A program made the position numbers and the translations under genes. From Lutraria lutraria (taxonomy: Eukaryota; Mollusca; Bivalvia; Venerida; Mactridae), in the NCBI GenBank assembly GCA_964023205.1, contig OZ026835.1, positions 9,630,414 through 9,694,413 of the forward strand: DNA of 64,000 nt, read 5' to 3'. The notes under the pieces are model-generated. The model did not search any database and was not told the origin of the DNA. It worked only from the letters and a program-made list of their open reading frames with translations. Position 1 is the stretch's first letter; each line of letters begins with the position of its first letter. Positions 52,701 through 58,700 of this stretch are shown piece by piece.

Positions 52701-55700
52701 ATAAGGTCCTGATTAGGGCATGTCTTAGTTTGGTCCTGATTAGGGTGGGTCTTTTTGGACATTTGCGATTTAAGACGGTGACGGTGACGGTGTTGAACTT
52801 CGGATTAAATTAAAGGGGTCGTCTCACATTTATAATGAAAATGAATTACATTGGTGTATATGCATGTTATTTTGATATCAAGTCATATTTACAGAATTAA
52901 ACCTAAACCGATTTGTTGGTTTTTTTTCGGCACAAAAGACCCGGCAAATAAATATTTAACTTCCCGTCGATGTCTCCATATTGTTCATACTGACTTATAA
53001 CACTTGAGCTCAACACAAACACGATACTGTCGAATATATCTGTTTAATTTTCGATACCTTCCAGGGGCGTAGCTTGACCAATAATGGTGCGTACGCAAAC
53101 TTTATGAATGCTCGTGTACCTCGGCCCAAGTGCGTTTTAGATATTTCGCTTGAAAATCTATGCCTCTTTCAAGTTCGTAAACAAATATCCACGACTTTTT
53201 TGCATCCACAAACTGCAATACCTTCCGACTGAGGTTAGTGTTTTAACACTGGCTAATAATTCGCATGTACATACAATTCATTAGACCAATAAATCTAACA
53301 GCAAATCTAACTGCATACGAAGTCACATGTCTATCAATAATTACGATTTATTTCGATAAGTAATCAATATATTATGTGATTGTTTCAGTAGGAGCAAAGT
53401 CGCATGACGAACTTATTTAGTTCTAATCAAATGTCAGTGTGATTCCGTTTTTGGCTGATTACATCTAGAACATGTTCAGAATCCAGCTGTTTTTTCAGTG
53501 TAAAGATTTAAAAGTCCTTAGCTTGACAATCTACTTGTTGCCACAGTGTTTCTGGTGTAGCATATCAATAAACCATCGCTAAGCTGTAGGTACTAGCGAA
53601 TACACAAATCTCGGTTTGTAGCCCTCAATTTTCAAGACGAAGTTAGTATGGATATGAAGTTGCTCTATTAAATGTTGGTGTCCAAGTAGGAAAAGTCATT
53701 TCAGTTCCATTGTGGCGCATTAAACCAAACCGCTGATCATCATTCAGATGTCCTATAATATATATGATGCGAATATTTAGGTACGTTGTTATCATTATCA
53801 GGGTAAATTGCACTACAACTCTAAATAGTCTAGATTCGTGATCATTTGAATTATTAATTTACTTGTATTTTGTTTATTAACAAATTTTGATTTTAACAAT
53901 ATGACAAATACAGACGTAAGTAGTTTTGTTCATGAATGTGCAAATTTCTGTTTACGATGACATTCACATAGGATCAGCCTAGAGCTTTTGAGTATGTGCC
54001 AATTTAGGAGTCACTTGAAATGCAAAGTCGCCCGATGCCAGTGACGGGAAAGGGCCGCATAGACGACAGGTACCTGGTAGACGCAGTTAGGCCACAGCAG
54101 AAACGCCCTCTGGCAGAATTAATTCGCGACAACCAAGAGTCGTATAACAGATTCATTACAAAAAGAACCGAAATTGATGCGTATGCTTGGTTTAGTTCTA
54201 GTTCTGTTGAAAATGAATAAAATTGTAAAATAAACATGTTTTTGAGTTGACATGCAAACAAAATAATTAGTAACACTTGCCCTATATAAGAGTATGAATC
54301 AATAATTTTTGAGATGACCCCCGAATTTAATCCGAAATCCGATGTCCACCACCGTCACCGTCTTAAACCGCAAATGTCTATTAGAGTGGTCCTGATTAGG
54401 GTGGGTCTTATTAGAGTTGTCCTGATTAGGGTGGGTCTTATTAGAGTGGTCCTGATTAGGGTGGGTCTTATCAAAGTGGTCCTGATTGGGGATGGGTCTT
54501 ATTAGAGTGGTCCTGATTAGGGGTGGGTCTTATCAAAATGGTCCTGATTAGGGGTGGGTCTTATTAGAGTGGTCCTGATTAGGGTGGGTCTTATTAGAGT
54601 GGTCCTGATTAGCGTGGGTCTTATTAGAGTGGTCCTGATTAGGCGGGGTCTTATTAGAGTGGTCCTGATTAGGGTGGGTCTTATTAGAGTGGTCCTGATT
54701 GGGCTGGGTCTTATTAGTGTTCCAGATTAAGATGGGTCTTATTAGAGTGGTCCAGATTAGGGTGGGTCTTATTAGAGTGGTCCAGATTAGGGTGGGTCTT
54801 ATTAGAGTGGTCCTGATTAGGGGTGGGTCTTATTAGAGTGGTCCTGATTAGGCGGGGTCTTATTAGAGTGGTCCTGATTAGAAGTGGGTCTTATTAGAGT
54901 GGTCCTGATTAGGCGGGGTCTTATTAGAGTGGTCCTGATTAGGCTGGGTCTTATTAGAGTGGTCCTGACTAGGGGTGGGTCTTATTAGAGTGGTACTGAT
55001 TAGGGTGGGTCTTATTAGAGTGGTCCTGATTAGGCGGGGTCTTATTAGAGTGGTCCTGATTAGGGGTGGGTCTTATTAAAGTGGTCCTGATTAGGGCTGG
55101 GTCTTATTAGCATGGTCCTGATTAGGGGTGGGTCTTATTAGAGTGGTCCTGATTAGGGATGGGTCTTATTAGAGTGGTCCTAATTAGGAATGGGTCTTAT
55201 TAGAGTGGTCCTGATTAGGGTGGGTCTTATCAAAGTGGTCCTGATTAGGGGGTGGGTCTTATTAGAGTGGTCCTGATTAGGGTGGGCCTTATTAGAGTGG
55301 TCCTGATTAGAGTGGGCCGTATTAGAGTGGTCCTGATTAGGGTGGGTCTTATCAAAGTGGTCCTGATTGGGGATGGGTCTTATTAGAGTGGTCCTGATTA
55401 GGGGTGGGTCTTATCAAAGTGGTCCTGATTAGGGATGGGTCTTATTAGAGTGGTCCTAATTAGGAATGGGTCTTATTAGAGTGGTCCTGATTAGGGTGGG
55501 TCTTATCAAAGTGGTCCTGATTAGGGGTGGGTCTTATTAGAGTGGTCCTGATTAGGGTGGGCCTTATTAGAGTGGTCCTGATTAGGGTGGGCCTTATTAG
55601 AGTGGGCCTTATTAGAGTGGTCCTGATTAGGGTGGGCCTTATTAGAGTGGGCCTTATTAGAGTGGGCCTTATTAGGGTGGGCCTTATTAGGGTGGGCCTT

Positions 55701-58700
55701 ATTAGAGTGGGCTATATTAGAGTGGACCTTATTAGAGTGGGCCTTATTAGAGTGGTCATGATTAGGGTGGGCCTTATTAGAGTGGGCCTTATTAGAGTGG
55801 GCATTATTAGAGTGGTCCTGATTAGAGTGGGCCTTATTAGAGTGGTCCTGATTAGGGTGGGCCTTATAAAAGTGGGCCTTATTAGAGTGGTCCTGATTAG
55901 GGTGGGCCTTATTAGAGTGGGCCTTATTAGAGTGGTCCTGATTAGGGTGGGCCTTATTAGAGTGGTCCTGATTAGGGTGGGCCTTATTAGAGTGGTCCTG
56001 ATTAGAGAGTTTACATTGTTTTGTTATCTTATTCTAGCCTTGATGATGATTATCCTAGTGCACACAACAACATGGCCACACTTTTATCCGATGATACAGA
56101 GAAAGAGTGGCATCTTCGACAAGCTTTAAAACTTCAGCCCAATCATCAAGGTGCACACATCAATTTAGGGAACCTTCTTTTGTAAGTATCTGTAGATTTT
56201 GTTTTAATATTGCTTATAATTATACATTTAAAACCTAAATATCTTTGTTCAAAAATAGGCTTTAATTGATATAGAAGTTTTACAGTATAAACAATGTTTT
56301 GTTACCAGATAGCATACAACACCTAGTTGATTTTAAAACATGTATTGCAATAATTTCTGTTTAACCTTTTTCGAGTTGGAAAATATTCTGAACTACGCTC
56401 GGTTTTAATTTATAATAGACAAATACTCGCTCATGTACATAATCGGACATTAAATATGTTAATATGTTTAAAATAGAGTAAGGAGTTACTGTGAAGCACT
56501 TTAAGAAGCCTAGAGTATGGCCATGTTTCTTTTTAAAGCCTTGTAATTCGTTCAGCTGACTGTAGTAGATTTGTTGATGTAGACCACAACACTGACATTG
56601 CATATAAAATACAAGAACATAATCCTGATATATGGTAAATTACAGTAACCGAGGACAAACAAATATCGGAATCGAATATTTAACTAAAGCAGTGGATATA
56701 GATCCATCAGATGACAAAGCATTAACAACTCTAGCTAGTTGTCTTCTTGAAGTCGACAATCTTACAGGTGTCGAAGGCTACCTGAGACAGGCCCTGGAAA
56801 TCAACCCTGGTTATTACGAGACTTACGTACTGTTTGGTTTATTATACAAAAAACAAGGTAAGATTGTGACCACTGACGATCATTATTCATCTATATGTTT
56901 TCTAAGTTCAAGAAACACTGATCTTTGGTTGGCGAATTCTTTCCTGAATTTAACTAAATTATTGTAAAAAATATTTTAAAAGGAATTATTCTAAAGTAGA
57001 TATCCATGACGTTGAACTAAGCATAAATAATGATCTTAAAATTAGTGAAACGATTTATGGAAATAATTTTCAGTCAACACGTTTTTACATTTTAATATCC
57101 AAATGTCCTTTAATGTACGTACACATTTAATTTACGTTACATCTGTAGGACGTCAAAGTGAATCTGCCAAATCTTACAAGAAAGCATACGAGCTGGATTC
57201 CAGTCAACATGTGACATTGGTCCACGCTGCGCATGCGTATCAGTATCAAGGCGAATTTACAGTGGCTGAAAAATTATTGAAAAGGTGAGGTATTCGATTG
57301 ATTGATTAATCAATTTACGTGTAAACTAAAAACATGAACAGTGGTTTTGTTCGCTTGTAATATTTGATGCTTTACATAAATACTAGACTCCAGATGTACG
57401 ATTTTTTGTCGAAGTGAGTAAATTATAAGAAGGAAAGAGTAAAGTCAAGATGTATCAGCATTACATGCATAGATATTCAATAATGAGGAGAAACAGCCAT
57501 CAGACGTTAGTTGCGCAGCGTAATACATTTTAGAAAAATATTTTATTTTCTTAGTGTATCCATATAACAAGTACATGTATTTATAATGTATAGCATATTT
57601 AGACCCTTTCATGACTATCATATTAGTACATGACTAATTCCATATTCACTTTTCAAGCCGTTGTAATATCTTCATGCCATTGGGTATCACGTGGTACACT
57701 TATTGTCTTTGACCGTCATTATCTAAGTCATTTTTCAGTTCAAACACACTCTAGAACTAAATTATCCATATACATAATGTGTTAATACCCTTCTTTTACC
57801 TTCTCAGAGCCATTGGTATAAAACCAGACATGAACACGTTTGAACAGTTAGCTGTACTGTATTACAATGCTGGAAGAAAGGAAGATTCTATGGAAGTGTA
57901 CAATCACATAGAGAAGATGGGGGATAATTCTACAGATACAATATTTAGACACGTACGTATTGTAGCAGTATAATCATCAGACGTAAAATCTTTCTAGCTG
58001 GTTTCCCCTGCGACCGGTACAATATTTGTCTGCAGATCCTTTTTCTCAGTCCATTTCTTCTAAATGTCTATGATTTATATCTTTGTCTAACTGATAAAAT
58101 ATTTGAAAAACAATAAGTCGACCTACCAACCTTATATTTTGGGGAGTGTTATGGGAACTTACTTTGTACTTGTGTCTACATTTGTATTTGTTTTGTCCTC
58201 ATATGGACTCAATGTAAAAGCCACAGAAATGACTTTCTTTGCACTCTGGGATACTTTTATTGTGGCACTCAACCAAAATGAATATTATTTCTCGAAATGA
58301 TATCCAGTATGTCATTTCTGAATCGATTTGATCTGGATTTAAATCAAATAATTATAATGTTATCAATTAAAATTTATTAGCATAAAGTTGAAATACCCCG
58401 AAGTTTATTTCTAACATAAAAGTGCATTCTATAAAATTAACCAAAACGTTTAAAGAAGAATTAATTAATTTTAAAATCACATAATTTGTCATCGTCTGTG
58501 TCTCTTAATTCAAGGCTAAGCTTTTGGCCGGTGAAGGTAAAATGGAGCGAGCTGAAAAGTTGATGTATAGAGTCATGGACCAAAATGATTCAAACGTAGA
58601 ACTACTGAAAACATTCGCTCAAGTTAAGAACCAGCTACAAAAATATGAGGAGGTATATTTTTCTGACAAATTTGGTTCTTTCATTAATAAACAGTCAAGT

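Larger units (their letters stand above)
51634..56037. other. TMTC1 intron 10, dominated by a split satellite
   Basis: From left: AT-rich sequence to ~52150, satellite block 1 (52163-52753), an inverted-repeat element (52757-54379), satellite block 2 (54380-56004), then a ~33-base tail with the exon 11 polypyrimidine tract. The long open frames across the satellite on both strands arise because its period is a multiple of three and stop-free. Confidence 0.9.

Noticed and set aside
52157..52813. Long open frames (about 200 residues) on both strands
   Set aside because: They are translations of the 30-bp satellite, whose period is a multiple of three; the products are pure VGLIRVVQIR or HSNKAHPNLD repeats.
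55527..56129. 200-residue plus-strand open frame running into exon 11
   Set aside because: Satellite translation that crosses the exon 11 acceptor in a frame different from the TMTC1 reading frame.
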